Origin: Solea solea
Lineage: Eukaryota > Chordata > Actinopteri > Pleuronectiformes > Soleidae
NCBI RefSeq assembly: GCF_958295425.1
Contig: NC_081142.1
Location: 3,986,917 to 4,050,916 of the forward strand
Direction of reading: 5' to 3'
Length of the DNA: 64,000 bases
Both the position numbers and the translations under genes were made by a program. This document shows positions 1 through 13,639 of this stretch, piece by piece. Below the pieces are notes generated by a model. The model worked only from the letters and a program-made list of their open reading frames with translations, had not been told where the DNA came from and searched no databases. Numbering within the stretch: position 1 is the first letter of the stretch; every line of letters begins with the position of its first letter.

Positions 1-194
1 ACATACTCCCTTCCAGGCCTCTCTTCCTCCTTCTCCCTCCCAACAGTGCCTCCACTCTCACAGCACCTTGTTTCTACATCGTTTCCATCCTACATTCATT
101 TACCTCCTTCTTACTTCTTCATTTATCTCCGCCCCAATACATATTCCTTCATGAAGTGAACCAGCGGGTGCAGTGATTTTATTCACACTCTTAC
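1..194 (-). other. start of the intron following the EGF2 exon
   Basis: This is intron downstream of EGF2 on the minus strand, beginning with gtaag at 194. The intron continues out of the window toward the C-type lectin exons. It is pyrimidine-rich on the plus strand and I see no other feature in it. Confidence 0.85.
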
Positions 195-308
195 CTTTCT
201 CACATGTAGCTCCTCCATAGCTGGGCAGACAAAGACACACAAAGGAGTTGATCTCATCGATGCAGGTTCCTCCATTCTGGCACGGATTAGACTGGCAGTC
301 ATCAATGT
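195..308 (-). CDS. ncan: neurocan exon: second EGF-like domain (calcium-binding type)
   Basis: This 114-base phase 1-1 exon encodes a complete EGF module. It starts after an AG acceptor and ends AAAG before gtaag. The split first codon (G from the EGF1 exon plus AC) gives [10 protein letters not shown], followed by [16 protein letters not shown] and [11 protein letters not shown]. All six cysteines are present. The DIDD start and the C-x-D-x4-F-x-C pattern fit a calcium-binding EGF with an Asp hydroxylation consensus. CQSNPC fits the O-glucose consensus and CQNGGTC the O-fucose consensus. The run [18 protein letters not shown] resembles mammalian neurocan more than versican or brevican, which is the main reason for naming the gene ncan. 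The C-type lectin exons should follow beyond position 1. Family and domain are certain; the paralogue (ncana or ncanb) is not. Confidence 0.96.
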
Positions 309-1477
309 CTGGAGGGAAAGAAAGAGGGAGAGGGTTAGAAACAGTACTTTCCAAATACGCCATTAAATTTCCACCCTAACTCACTCCTGAAAAAAACCCC
401 TAGGAGATTAAACTTTTGGAGAGATTAGAGGTGTTTTTGAGAAAGTTATAATTTGAAGAGAATTGATTGAGCCTCATCAGTAATCTGTTTGGGACACACT
501 GAAGCACATGATGCTAATTGCAATGTGTTTGCAGCATGTGCAGTGGTTGTGCTGTCAAACCTGAGCGATGACAGCGAGTGAGAGGAGGCATAGAGAGAGA
601 CAGAGACAGGCATATAGACGAGGAAGATGAGCTTCCATCTTCAAAATCGACACTGTTTTACTGCAGGTAAAAAAAGACCAAAACAACACTCATCGTCCTT
701 TTTGGTGTAATGTCAAAATCACGCCCGAACATGCAAATCAACGCACACATTTTGCAGAGGCGTTGCAGCGGTGCGAGTCCTCATTTGGTTGAAAAATGGT
801 AACCGTATTTCACTGGCTGATCTGAGCCTGGGGGCAAAATCATTAAAACTGCAGCTGCTATCCCACAATCCTCTGCCATCACAACAACTGAGTGATTCCC
901 CGGGGCTTAGGTAAGAGGTCAAGGGATGGGAGAAGAGGAGGGAGTCAAGAGACAGGCCAAATGGTGAGGGAAGATGTGCACAGGGAACAAAGTAACGATA
1001 GAGAGGTGATGAAAACAAAGAGATAATGTGCTGCTGAGACCGAGAAGTTGGCATGTTTCAGAGTTGGATTACATGGGCTTTGCACAAAGACATCATTTGC
1101 AGTGGAAGAGTCTTTTTAGGGTAAAACAGTGTGACAACTTCACTGCTGGTTCTCCTGCTTTGGGTTGGCTGATATCAAAGCCCTGATTTGATGCAGGATG
1201 TGGAGACCAAAGGAGTCCCGATGAGATGGCATCTGTGTCAGTGTATTGCCTCGGCTCATATCCATGTCTTTAAGTGTCTAGTTAAAGACAGGGTGGAACA
1301 TGCTGAATATAAAAAAAGAACAAAATAACAAAGCAGTCATAACAAGAGAAAAACACCTAAGGAAATAAGACAGCTACAGCAAATGCTTAATCAGGTCCAC
1401 TCAACTAGGTTTACATATTATGAGAGTGTGAGAGAGGGAGGAAGTGGCAGAAATGATGTATAAACATAGAGGTTTAA

Positions 1478-1834
1478 CCCTTAGTGCTCACGGATCTGGG
1501 ATGTGTGTTTATAGGTCACATATTCAGGCTTTTTTGTCTTCTTATGTGTTGTTGAGACATCGCATTTTTAGTAGTGATTTAAAAAATCACAAAATAGACC
1601 ATTCTTTTTGTTCATAAAGACGAGCCAAGTGAACTTTGAACTGTGACGTACTTCCAAATTCCTACAAATTCAATACTATTTTAAACATTTTGGGTACTTT
1701 TTGCTCAGATGTGTTTATATAGTAGGTGAAAATGAAAGAAATGTTTCATATAAAAAACTCTATATAGCACATTCTTCTAGCCTCTGTATATGTTAAAAAA
1801 ATAGTAATCGAGCCAAAATGCTGTGTTCTAAGGG
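1478..1834. mobile_element. piggyBac-like MITE, copy 1
   Basis: This 357-bp non-coding element is flanked on both sides by TTAA (1474-1477 and 1835-1838), the target duplication typical of piggyBac. The ends are inverted: the left begins CCCTTAGTGCTCAC and the right, read in reverse complement, begins CCCTTAGAACACAG. A diverged relative sits near 18374..18761. There is no transposase ORF, so this is a non-autonomous copy. Superfamily assignment rests on TTAA plus CCCTTAG termini only. Confidence 0.72.
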
Positions 1835-4800
1835 TTAAAGTATAAGGGCTAGTGTAGGTTGGACTGTGATGTTGACTGCCACACACGCACACACACACAT
1901 GCACGCACAATACTGAATATTGGAAACACAAACCACTTGAAATGTATTTAAGGAATCAATTGTAAAAATAATACACAAATGGAAAATAAAAATGGACCCT
2001 GTGATGGAGAAAGTAATTTCAACACTAGTTTTGAAGTCAGTAAATATGACAAACAACCAAGTTCAATAAATCAATTTCAATTTAAATCTGATTCAATTGT
2101 TAAATATGCAATAAATGTATTATTAGCAGCTGTCAATCTGTGAAAAAAAAAAAAAACATAAATACAAGCCTTACCACTCAAACCAAAAGTCCCAATGGGG
2201 AAACTAGACTAGAGGCTTATTCAATGTTGTATAATTATTTTCTCTTTATTTTCTTCAAGGTACCTCCTTTAGCGCACCATGCAATTGAGATCTTTAAAAG
2301 AAACATTACCCACTTTATACCAGACATGAGGCATGAAAATAGCTGTCCATAATTAGAAGTTCACAAACAATTGCTCAATAAAGTTTCACTATCCAGTTAA
2401 TACTGTAGACTAAAAGTCGCAGTGCTCCAGTGGATTCAGAGGCACAACTGTGAAGTTGATGTGCAAGACCTGACAGGATCAGGGCAGCAAGGGGCAACAG
2501 GCTTGTAAGCATCTCTAATTAGCATAGCTGATGAGCTGTGTTGTGAAGTAACACTCACCAAGTGATGAGATTGACGAAAAAGTCCAAGAAAGCTGGAGGA
2601 GCCAAGACCAACAACATGCTGAAGGGCATAATATTATGTTTTTCCTATTTTATATGATATTTTAAGCATCTTATTTACATTTATTTTCTTTGCATTTTCT
2701 GTAAAAAATTTTGAATGACCATTCTTACTGTGCTATATAAACACATTTGCCGGGTGAAAATGATGTACTATTATTCTTACGATTGCTGTTTTATAGCAGG
2801 AGGTGACTGAAATCCAGGATATTCCAGGATATTTTATTTTGTTGTTGTTTTTTTTAAAAAACTAGATGTTCACAAAGGTCACCTACAACCAGGCTCCTAT
2901 TGGATGATGCCAGCTGTCAACCATGTGGTGTCCCTCATATATGCCATGCTATTTATTTTACTGAATTGGAACAACATTCACAAAACTGAAGAAGAGTTGA
3001 AACTAACAATAAAGAACCATTATAAAGTAAGAGAGAAGTAGGCCGTCCTACAAAGGCTACATTTCAAATGTGCGGTCTATGGGATGGCTGGATCGATGGA
3101 TGGGTGGATCAAAAATAATGCTATCATTACCGCTGTGCACCATATGTCTGTGACAACACATTGTTCCTCAATATCCAAGTGCATCTGTAGCTTCCATTCT
3201 CTCCCCTCAAACTGAGCAAAGAGGGCCAAATCACAGCAGGCCTATCCACTCAAAGTCCATTCAGTCTCCACTCTGCCCAACTGGCTTAATGAGAGAACCA
3301 TCCAACTTAAGCAGGTGGCCGTGTGTGAGGCTGTATTTGTGCACTTGTATGTGTGTCAATCACTCTCTGGCTCACTACCCAATACAACAAAACCAGACCT
3401 GGATATTAGTTTAGTCTCAGAGGAGTTGAGGAGAGCAGTGCTCCACTTATCTGCTGGCTGAGAGAAATAGATGGGGCGTTATGCAGGTGCCAGCGACTGT
3501 AGTAATTGCTGGGTGCAGCTAGCACACTAGCGTTTCTATCAGGTTCTCTTAGTCATTTGAATCTGTCAGGGGTGGCAGCAAATAACTATGGGAAGTTGAT
3601 GAAGCTAACGTAATGGTGGAGGACTTTAGAAAAGAAGATGGGGTTTAAAAGCACTGATTGAAAGATACATAATTCGTAGAGGAATGCTTGATTGCTCAGG
3701 AAATTTGGAACGTGCCGTCGTTGTTTATCTCCGCCTCTGTGAGGAAAGCTGATGAGTTTGAGGGTGGAGGATCGGGGAACGGAGACGCGACGAGGAACAT
3801 GAGGGAGGATAGTGAAAATGCAGCCAGACAAAGCGGGGGCGGTGTCATTTGACAGAATATCTAGAAGCCTACTGCAGGCATGTGTCGAAATCGGGGCATG
3901 AATAATTGAAAAGGGACAGAAAAAGAGACAGAGAGACAGAAAGAAGAGAGGAGACAGAGAGCAAACAGAAAACAGGTGGGTGAAGGCCCCAGGCCTTCCT
4001 CACCTGCCTCCCCTTTGGGTATTATTTTTCAGGTTTATTAGATCAGATTAAATTCCCATTACGTGTGTACTCGGCCAGAGCCACATCGACCTAAAGATCA
4101 ATTCAGACACTCATGTCCTTCTGTTTCTGACACTTTTTCTGGGTCTTTTCACTTTATAACCACGAGGTTTATGCTTTTCATCTTACTCCAGCAATGGAAG
4201 TTGTAAATGTTGAAAAGTAACCAGCACTTTCTCCATTTTATGAACAGCTTCTTGGCCACAATCAAAACATTTCAGGGTGATGGATGTAGTGGTTTGATCT
4301 ATTAAGAGTCCAGTGGAGTCTCCAGCAGAGAAAATTGATAAAGAGTAATAAAGGCTTAGAGAGAGGAATTGATATTTCAGCTGGGGATTGGTATGCTTTT
4401 AAACATGGTATTATTTTAGTGTTCCAGTAACTGTGCCATAAAAAGTATTTATGGTTGTAAGAGAAGGAATATCCTGCTCTGTAACATGTTGCTGCTACGG
4501 TTAAAGAAGAGAGTTTTCAGGAGGTCAAAGTAAACACCACAGGCGTCTCACATCACACACTCCACTTTAGAAGCTGTCTATTTAACTTTTAATAAGTGGA
4601 AACTCACGAACATCCTAGACTCAAATAATGAGACAGAGTCTGGACTAATAACCCACAGGCTTCTTCATCTCCACATGAAAGATACATCAGATGCATTAGA
4701 TACAAATGACGTGACAGCATGAAAGCAGGGTGATTTATTGTTGTTGATAATGTCCGACACCATAGCGAGTCTGGTCACTGTAAGTTAAATGTCATCAAAT

Positions 4801-5045
4801 TGCACCAGCACATCCCTGATTAGGCAGGTTATCCTGGTTTTTCATTCCATTTTGAACTGTTTCATGTGTAATTGTGAATATTTAAAGCTGGGGTAGGCAG
4901 CATATTTCAGGTATTATTGATCAATACTTCCATAGTGTAAACCAAGTGATCTGAAGAATGACTAGACTTCTGCACCTCCGCTGTTTCCTGACTTAATAAA
5001 TCTAACTTATTACAAGATTTATCACAAATTATTGGGTAGTTCAGA

Positions 5046-5051
<6 letters not shown>

Positions 5052-5107
<56 letters not shown>
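5052..5107. repeat. (GA)n microsatellite
   Basis: An almost pure AG/GA dinucleotide run of about 56 bases lies inside the EGF1-EGF2 intron. No function is apparent. Confidence 0.95.
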
Positions 5108-5109
<2 letters not shown>

Positions 5110-8055
5110 GCCTCCTATTGGCTGATCCATTGATATGAAATGTGTCCTCATCCCTTCAGTGGAAATGTTACTATTCTAGCATTGGTAACAACCAGACTGT
5201 ATATAAACATAGACAGTTAACTCAGTTTGAATGGAAGTCAAAGGGTAAAAGCACCAGTAAAAGCTAGTTTCAGGTCTTCTTCAATACCAATTCAACATCA
5301 CAGATGATCTGTGAAGTTCCAGTTTCAAAAGAACCTGCTTAACAACAGCCACGAAAAAACATGCGAATGGGTCGGGTCAGGTCGGGCCTTTTTTCTGCTC
5401 ATAAAACACATTTCTTGCAGGTTATAAATGATATCTTGTTTGTTGAAAGAGTAAATCTGGCTGACGCCGCTGGGTGTGTAATCCCCTGACCAATCAACTA
5501 TGAAACAAAATCTTCTTTGACTTTGGAAGCACCTCTTATTATCCTCATGTAAGTCCAGGAATGTTCCTAACCAGAGTTTTCAACAATCAACTATGTTTCG
5601 AGTCATCCTATAGCTACAGTGAAATATTGAAGTGTGTGCTGACCTTAACCCTTGTGCTCTTACATCTCTTACATGATTTGGTGTTTGTACATTTTCAAAT
5701 TGAAAGAGTTATTGAGGTTTTGGTTTTCTATACAGCAACTTGGCTCATTAATATATAATATCATTCAAATATGATATAAATATTACATTTAAATATAACA
5801 TTTGTTTTGCCGGCTGATAAATCATATGTTTATGCTGTTATTACAGTCCTTTTTAATCAAAATACAAATTGTTCATTTGTGTATTGTTATTGTTATTGCA
5901 CATATCATATGCATTAAATGATAGTTCATCTGTTTTACTGTGTGGCAGTGAGATGTTTTGCAATTGTTCTATTCTCAACTTCAAACCCATCCACAATAAG
6001 GAAGAAAAGAAAATGTCAACGTGAGAAGCATGAGAAGTGAGAGTTATTTTTTACCTGGCATTTGTCACACGTTGACACAAAAATAGCATAAAGATGTTCA
6101 AACTGAATGTGATTGCTGCTCCTCTGTTCAGGCATTTGCCACATAGGTTGAGGAAATTAAGATGCTGGATGTCCATAATGAATAACGCATCCACTTCAAA
6201 TATTTGTTGAGAATGTTAAAATTGCAGCCGGTTGCTTTTTAATTGAATGAAAGCATGAAAAAAAATAGAGCAGTATGACTTTTTTTCGTGATGTATTTTT
6301 ACTGAAGGAGAGAAACTGCTGTTTCTATTTCAGTGAACTGTGAACACATTGCTTTGGTCAACTGTGAAGAAAGAAAAATGCTTCATTAAGTGCAGAGATG
6401 AAGGAGGCGGCAATGAAAAAAGTGAGAGTAGGAAAGAATAGACGAAAAAAAAAGACAAAAAACCTCAAAGATGAGACAAAAAACCAAGTAAAAAGTCAAT
6501 TGATGACGAACATGTGAGATACAATTCAAAGAATTGTGAACAGGTAGAAACATAAGCAGAGTGTGAAATGAGAGCAAAAAAAATGTATTTGATCCACATC
6601 ACACCAAACTTCCGCTGACGGAAAGAGCGGACGTTTGAAAGCCAGCATGTTGGTCCTAACCGAGACAGAAAAGCATGTTTTTCTCTGCAGACTAAATGCC
6701 ATCCGCACAGATCAAACAGCAGTATGATCAATTACACAGAGAACCTTTGAAACAGTAAATGCCATCCAGAGGCATTCACGTCTGACAGGGTCGTATAGAG
6801 GACATGAAGGGACAATATTAATGTGACAAAGGACGACTTATTTATTTTTTTGCCTGTGACATAAAAGGCATTCATATCCCAATCAATCTGTCTCTCACAC
6901 ACAGCCATGAAACAAACTCCAATTAAAGCTGAAAGCAGTGTTGAGCAGGGCGTCACATACCAGTGTTTGTCGAGGTGAAGCCTGGACACTGACCGATTCA
7001 TGCGCCTTTGTGCTGTTGCACACAGGGGTCACTGTGTGCAGTTGTGTTAGATGTCATTTCTTGCATTAAAGAGCACAGACCAAACATTACGCGATACATG
7101 GTCTATGATACTAATAATCACAATATCACAATAAAATGATTCTGTGATAATCAATATATTGCAAGACAAAAATAAAGCGACACATCATCTGTCTGACGTA
7201 GCTTTCTCTGCCATTATCCTGCTGTAAACTCTCTCTTCTTTGGCCTTTATTTTATTACAGATCTGTAACCCTGTTACATAAGCCTACCACATTTCATGCA
7301 TGGATGGAAAATGAGCGCTGGGGGCTGCTTTGTTAAAGCTTTGTCGTGGGCGCTATATCGCCATTTCTCCATTCGCTGAGACCAATAAAATACATAATTT
7401 TTCACCAGGACTGATGGAGGTGTTAAGACCTTCAAATAAGTTATTTAAAATGATATAGATATAGATAGATAAGATAAGATATAGAAGAAGAAGGTAGAGA
7501 AAAGGCCTGGACAAACCCACTGGGGGCCAGTGTGCCCTGTTATCAACCAACACCAGTGACAGATCACGTCACAGGTTTTCGCCTTCTTCTAATTGCTCCA
7601 AACCACCGACAGAATGGTGTAAAAATAAATAAATGAAAGTGGCATCTTGTAAAATGGAGGCTTTGAAATGTAAATGTCTGTCAGACAAAGGTTTTCCCTG
7701 ACAGGCTTTGTGTTTGTCATCTTTCATTGTGCGAGACCCTGGATGATTGACTTCCTTTAGCATGCTGAGGGGCATTGACATTTCCATGCCCTTCTACCAA
7801 GATGGATAACTTTCTATTGAACCAGTGCTAGTGCAAACAGCATGCCCAGTCAATGGTCCATGTTGTGTTGTGTCAATAGCTATAATGTTGCTGTGATGTG
7901 TGTGTGTGTGTGTGCAGCATAGAATTAATTCTGTGTGTTGACCCTAACCCTACGAATCTGTAGTGTAAAGGCTGTGTGACCAGTGAAGGGGAAAATAGTT
8001 TGTACACCGCAGGCACTGAATCTTTGTGTTCTTGTTTGTGTGTGTGTTTACAGAC

Positions 8056-8082
<27 letters not shown>
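8056..8082. repeat. (CA)n microsatellite
   Basis: A pure CA run, with an interrupted TG run nearby at about 7897..7914 and 8033..8047. This is intronic simple repeat. Confidence 0.93.
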
Positions 8083-8088
<6 letters not shown>

Positions 8089-9458
8089 AGAGCTGCAGGT
8101 GTAAACTGAAAGTATACATGTTTTAGTACATGTGTGAATGCTGAATTGTTTGTTGCCATTTTTTTACCCCATCTTGTTTGGCGTATGTAATTTAAATCTG
8201 GCCGTAACCATGACAAACCAACTCAGACTTGGCTGTTTTTCTACATTAACCATTTGAGGGAATGGTTTAGTTTAGTTTAGTTTAGTTTTGTTTAAATGTG
8301 GCTCTAAAAGGTATTAACACATAGTCAGGGTGTTACATAGACGTGACAGCACTCTGCACGCTCCCTTTGCCGAAAAGCCCAGGATAAGAAAACAAATATC
8401 TGCCGCATTAACTTGTCTTTTTCCACAGGAAACTGCAGTTTGTGCCACTTTGTAAACTGTACACTGTACAAGTCCAGGGATAAAATCTGCATTTTTAGCT
8501 CACAGTGAAATGGGAGTTGCTGGTTTTGTCGACATGTTGGTTGGATATCACCTAATTAAAGCTAATTTTAAAGTAAACTGGCCTTGTTACTACTGCAGGC
8601 ATGTTCCTTCAATTGATTTAAACTGTGCTTATAGATATTCATATACTGTAAATGACATGTAGAGAAAACTTGATGAGCAGAAACAAAACCCACTTCTCAG
8701 TTTCACAACTTTTTTTATGGTCTGTTTGGCCGCTGTCCTCATCGAATAGATTTTGCTCAGTTGTGAAAGCTACATGACACCTATTATTTCCTGAGATTAT
8801 TTCATCTTCTCCTCTTTCCATACTCTAGAACAATGTTTGAGCCACCATGTATATGAAAGCATGAATAATTTCACAATTACGATTCAAGATTACATGAATC
8901 TTGTATGTTTACGCAAATAAGCAATGCATGGATGTATTTGTAGTGTATGCGTACTATACTATTGTATGTCTACTTGTAAAATATGTTTTTAAATTGTGTC
9001 AATGTGTGTGTAAGTATGTGTTAGCAGTAGCCAAACTGTGGAGTCAGTGCCTTCACTTCTGTTTAGGTTTGAGTGGATTACAAAGGAATGAGGATCAGTG
9101 GGGAGAAGAGGAAGCAGACAGTCTACGCAGCAGGTCTGGTACAGCCCAAGGCTTTGTCCTGGTCTCCAGACAGCTCGCTGCATCCCAGATCAACCAATCT
9201 GAGCATTCACTGCCCTTCATCCTGGGCTTTCTGGTGAATTTTGTTGTTTGGTTTTACTTAACTGAGATGTTTGGATGAACAGGATATGCTATCTCACCAC
9301 TAGCCCCAGATGCAATTACATCCTGGAGCCCAGGCGATGTACTGAGAGCCGCACATGTTCAACAATCCAAATCGTCAGGGTTTACAAGACATCCCTGTGA
9401 GTCGAGGGGAAACAAGTAAAGTGAGTCTAAAAACCTGCCTTGTAGACATAAAAAAATA

Positions 9459-9462
<4 letters not shown>

Positions 9463-9502
<40 letters not shown>
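9463..9502. repeat. (TA)n microsatellite
   Basis: A pure TA run of 40 bases. It makes spurious Ile/Tyr-repeat ORFs in several frames. Confidence 0.95.
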
Positions 9503-9505
<3 letters not shown>

Positions 9506-9750
9506 AACAACAGGCAAAGATTCATCTTAATTTATGTGTTTCAGCTCAAATACATGACAATTGTGTGTGTGTGTCTGGGTGGGTGGATGCTTGTGCCCAC
9601 AGTATGTTTCAGACAGGCCTTTGCTTTGGTTGACAGCACTGCAGCAACATTCATAACAGCCCTGGGAAAATGTAATGAGGTAAAGTGTCACAACATCTCA
9701 CATCGCTCTACTAGCCCTCAGTTCTGACAGCCCGACTCTGCTCACTGATG

Positions 9751-9751
9751 T

Positions 9752-9792
<41 letters not shown>

Positions 9793-10042
9793 ACTTGTAT
9801 GTATGTATAGCTTCATGAGGACCAAAAAAAACACCCCCCCAAAAACCATCTAAACCATGGGAAGGGAGGATATTTTAGGAAAGGGAGGACAATTTGGCTC
9901 ATCATCACAGCACTTTTTCAGTGTTAAGATTTAGGCATTTAGTTGTAATAGTTCAGGTTAAAGTGAGGGTTTAGGGGATGTATTATGAGTGTCCTCGCTA
10001 AGAGTACTTTAAAATGATGTGTGCGTGTGTGTGTGTGTTTGT
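9751..10042 (+). repeat. GT-flanked dispersed repeat, copy A
   Basis: A GT run (9756..9791) opens this unit and a second GT run (about 10018..10040) closes it. Between them are TTCATGAGGACCAAAA and a block GTTCAGGTTAAAGTGAGGG, with GAGTGTCCTCGC near the end. The same layout, with a GAGGACC or GGTCCTCA motif and GT/CA runs, recurs at 15196..15580 and 54710..54945. I recognise it as a dispersed fish repeat but cannot name the family. Confidence 0.55.
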
Positions 10043-10516
10043 GGGTGCATGTGTCCAATGGCTCCATCTCTGGTGTCTTTTAATATTTCGTGTGGGTGGG
10101 AGGGCAGTGAAGGAAGAAGGAGCCAGGAACAGGAAATGCCAAACAGGCTGCCACTGTGCCACCAGCACAACACAGCCCCACTCTATTTCTATCTTCTCAC
10201 AGAAAGAGAAAGAAAGACATTTTAAAATAAGAGGAAATTCAAAATAGATATAGACAATCACCGGGACACGTAGCACAGATGTCCCACTTCTCTTCTATTC
10301 CCTTGTCTTCATTTCCTTCCTTAGAGCTACCTCCATTTCTCTTCCTCATCCTCCCAACACTCTTGTTCATTAGTCACTTGTAAGTCTTTCACCTTCTATT
10401 TTCCATCCCTCCCTCTGGACATATCTAAATGGCAAGTTTATCCTCCTTTGCCCTGTGAGTCTTACCAGGTTAATTTCCTTTGAGTCATTGGGGTGAACAT
10501 GTGTCCCCTTAGGGCT

Positions 10517-10650
10517 CGCAGCAGCAGCAGCAGCAGCAGCAGCAGAGGCAGCAGCAGCAGCGGCGGCAGCAGCAGCAGCGGCAGCAGCAGCAGCAGCAGT
10601 GGCAGCAGCAGCAGCAGCAGCGGCAGCAGCGGCAGCAGCAGCAGCAGCAG
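10517..10650. repeat. imperfect (CAG)n/(CGG) triplet tract
   Basis: About 134 bases of nearly uninterrupted GCA/CAG triplets, with scattered GGC, GGT and AGG interruptions, lie in the EGF1-EGF2 intron. On the minus strand, which is the sense strand of neurocan, it reads as CTG repeats. All frames stay open across it (poly-Ala, poly-Leu, poly-Ser/Gly), which explains several ORFs that are not genes. A triplet tract this long can form hairpins and is expected to vary in length. Confidence 0.95.
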
Positions 10651-12099
10651 TGTCCCTCTGGGCCATGTAAAGTTTGGCCTGTTCCTCAACAACTTCATCT
10701 GCCTAGGGACACCCAGGAGTGTTCATTAACACGTCTCACCTAAGCTTAAAGAGATGCACATCTAACCCTTGAAACAGATTACTTTCTCTAGTGTCATTTT
10801 CTCTACTTCCTCTTCAATCTTCCATCTCACATATTTAATCACCTGCCATCAATCTTCCCATCCTTTCCACCTTCCTCCCAGACTTTATTACTTCATTTTT
10901 ATATCCCTTATCCTTTCCCTGTACCTTCCATCACATGTCCTTTCCTTCCCTCCTTCCACCCTCACTTCCTCCTCTCTCTGTCCTCACTTCTATGGGCATG
11001 CACGCTTAAAAAATACTATAATTCTACTCTTAAAAGTAGAGCACATCCCCAGAGGCATGAGTGACAGGCTATTCTCTGCCTCCTGTCACTATGTGTGACA
11101 TACTTAAAGAGAAAATAGTAGGGTGAAATCATCTGTTTTTTCCTTAGTGCTGTCAGAGTCAATTAATAACTGACGGTGCAATTATACGAGGATGTGATAC
11201 CTGGTAGAGCTTAAGGAGGAATTATTCAGCATTTCTTTTAAAGGTAAGGAACTTTGTGTTTAACTGTCAGTCACACTCAGGCCCTGTCAATGATGTTATC
11301 CACTCAGTCATCTTTGCTCTGTCTCCTTCTCTTTTATGGCTTCTTGTTCTCATTCTAGACTTGGCTCTTTTTTAAGTTAAGGAAAGAAAAAAAACTGTTT
11401 GATCGAGTTAGGTCACCACAGTGTGTACTATAATGTTTGTACTTTTAAGGGTTTTTTCCACATTTCTGAAAACATTTGTTCAGCCTGGACACCCGGAAAA
11501 ACCTTCACCTTCATGTGTATCATCCCCTTACATATGTTTCTTAAGTTGGCTGAGTCAACATAATGAAATGATTGTATATTTCAAAAGTGATGTACACTCC
11601 AGTTTACATCACAGTTTGTTTCGGTACAGGAGACGCCCAGTAAAGTGTCAGTGTGGTCTTCTACTGTAGCCTATTTACTTCAACTGTTGTCATTCAGTGA
11701 TTCTGCAAATCTTGGTGCTGCTCATTGGATATTTCTTTATTTCTTTTCGGGACCATTATGACCATATGACTGCCTGGATTGAGTTTCTGCTGTGCGATTG
11801 GCTAATTAGATATTTGCAGTGACAAGCAAGTGTACAGGTGAATAAAGTAAGTGCACTTCAAAAGTATTTGAGGTCAAATTCTCACAAGCAGCACAGTTTG
11901 AGACGGAATGTTGAACAATTTTGTTGCAGTGTTTGCATGAAAAGAGTAGAAACAATCACCTTTTTTCCACCTCCACCTAAAGGTACTTTTGTCGTGTAAT
12001 ATACGTTTAAAATACATCGTTTGCAGAATTGTACTACACCAATTTTTCTCTGGGGATCAAGCTGAAATACAACTGTGTATTAAAATACATAATTACTTG

Positions 12100-12240
12100 C
12101 ACCGAGGAGGTTATGTTTTTGGCCAAGTTTGTCTGTGAAGGATTGATTTTTAATTACATTTTCTGGGGATGTAGGTTATGGTCCAAAGGAAGAAATGATT
12201 TAATTTTGGGGGTGATACAAATCTGGCTTTAGGATTAAAA
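12100..12240 (+). repeat. fragment of a dispersed repeat (accgaggaggttatg type)
   Basis: The stretch beginning ACCGAGGAGGTTATGTTTTT, with a later block GTCCAAAGGAAGAAATGATT, resembles a repeat seen in many animal genomes, possibly of LINE/RTE origin. It is degraded and has no coding capacity. The identification comes from memory of the consensus. Confidence 0.42.
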
Positions 12241-12585
12241 AAAATTAAATTAAATTTGTGAGCAATCTGGGAGTGTACTGAGGCACTGTGGTAAACGGAA
12301 CAGTTTGTACTAAACCTCAAACATGCCACAAGTGGTTAAAACACATCTTTAGACATAAGTGAAGTAATTTCCATTCAGAAACGTGAGCTCAAATGTATCT
12401 GGTTTGCAGAAAAGTTCAAAAGCATATGATCGTGGCGACAGGGCTCGCTGAAAGCTTGGTTCTTGGTCTTCAAGGAAAATCAATTTGCCCCGCTCTCTAC
12501 GTGTCCAGCCTTTACATGCTTCACTACCTCCAACAGCTGTCACCCTGTGTATACAGAGTCATTACCTCCATTCATTCAGCACAAC

Positions 12586-12589
<4 letters not shown>

Positions 12590-12619
<30 letters not shown>
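12590..12619. repeat. (CA)n microsatellite
   Basis: A pure CA run of 30 bases in intron sequence. Confidence 0.93.
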
Positions 12620-12621
<2 letters not shown>

Positions 12622-12891
12622 TGAGCTAATCATGCAAGAGCATGCATATTCTTTACCTGCTACTTCAGCTGACGCGTAAATTACAGAGCGGTCATGACGA
12701 GGCAACTCAAGGTGGTACGTGTGAGTGTGGAGTGTATGGAATGGAAAAAAGGGAAAAATGAATGTGTGTATGTGTGTGTGTGTGTGTGTGTTGAACAGTG
12801 AGAGGGAAAAAGTGATAAAGAAAGAGAGGTGGGTCCTGGCAACTTGGCCAGCAGCTCATTAATCTGCAGTGTGTTTATACCAAAGAGATAG

Positions 12892-12892
<1 letters not shown>

Positions 12893-12936
<44 letters not shown>
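12893..12936. repeat. (CA)n microsatellite
   Basis: A pure CA run of 44 bases. A TG run at about 12770..12791 lies 100 bases away in the opposite sense, so the two could pair in a transcript. Confidence 0.95.
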
Positions 12937-12937
<1 letters not shown>

Positions 12938-13639
12938 CTCATTCCCATTCAGCACTGCGGCCAGTATGTCCTTTGTTTCTCATTGTCCTGAGAAGTCTGG
13001 TGACAAAAAGAGTGCCCACACTGATTGAAAACTAGCAAATGTTGCCAACCACACTTCGCTTATCTACCATGAACAGAGTTTAAGTGCACACTGGTCCACA
13101 CAAGCATGTTTCAGAGATTGTATCTGCTCGTTTTCATGTGTATATGGTGCCGTGATCAGTTTGCATGAGTAAAATGTGTCATGTTCTCCTGCCCTGCAGC
13201 TCCAATCAGGCTTTCCTGGCGGTGCTGGCAGGTGGGGGGGGGACCACAACCATTCATATTGCTGACGGAGGAATCCGGTGGTGTGGATGAATTAATGAGG
13301 CACGTTAATACAGGCTGATCCAGCCAATATCAGCCTTTTAAGAGCTCCTGTGTTGCCAACAAATTGTGACAAACTGATGGTCATCAATCACGCTGCAGCC
13401 GTGCACACTGTCTTTTACTTTCCCATCAAGCCTCATGCATGTCTCATCTAAGTCACTGTGCCAAGTCATTTGTTGTTACATCACTGTCTGTTTGGTGAAG
13501 TATCTTAGGAAAACAAGAATACTTCACCAGAAATAAAACTACCCATTATATGGATGTCCCGAGGTGACTTTGCGGATGCTGGTCCTAAGCTTTGTAAGAG
13601 GTTACCCTCTGATTTGTGTTTGTTCTTAAAATGTATTTA

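Noticed and set aside
9355..9727. Tyr/Ile-repeat ORFs
   Set aside because: They are produced by the (TA)n run at 9463..9502.
10370..10729. Poly-Ala, poly-Leu and poly-Ser ORFs on both strands
   Set aside because: All derive from the CAG/CGG triplet tract. There is no unique sequence with coding character on either side.
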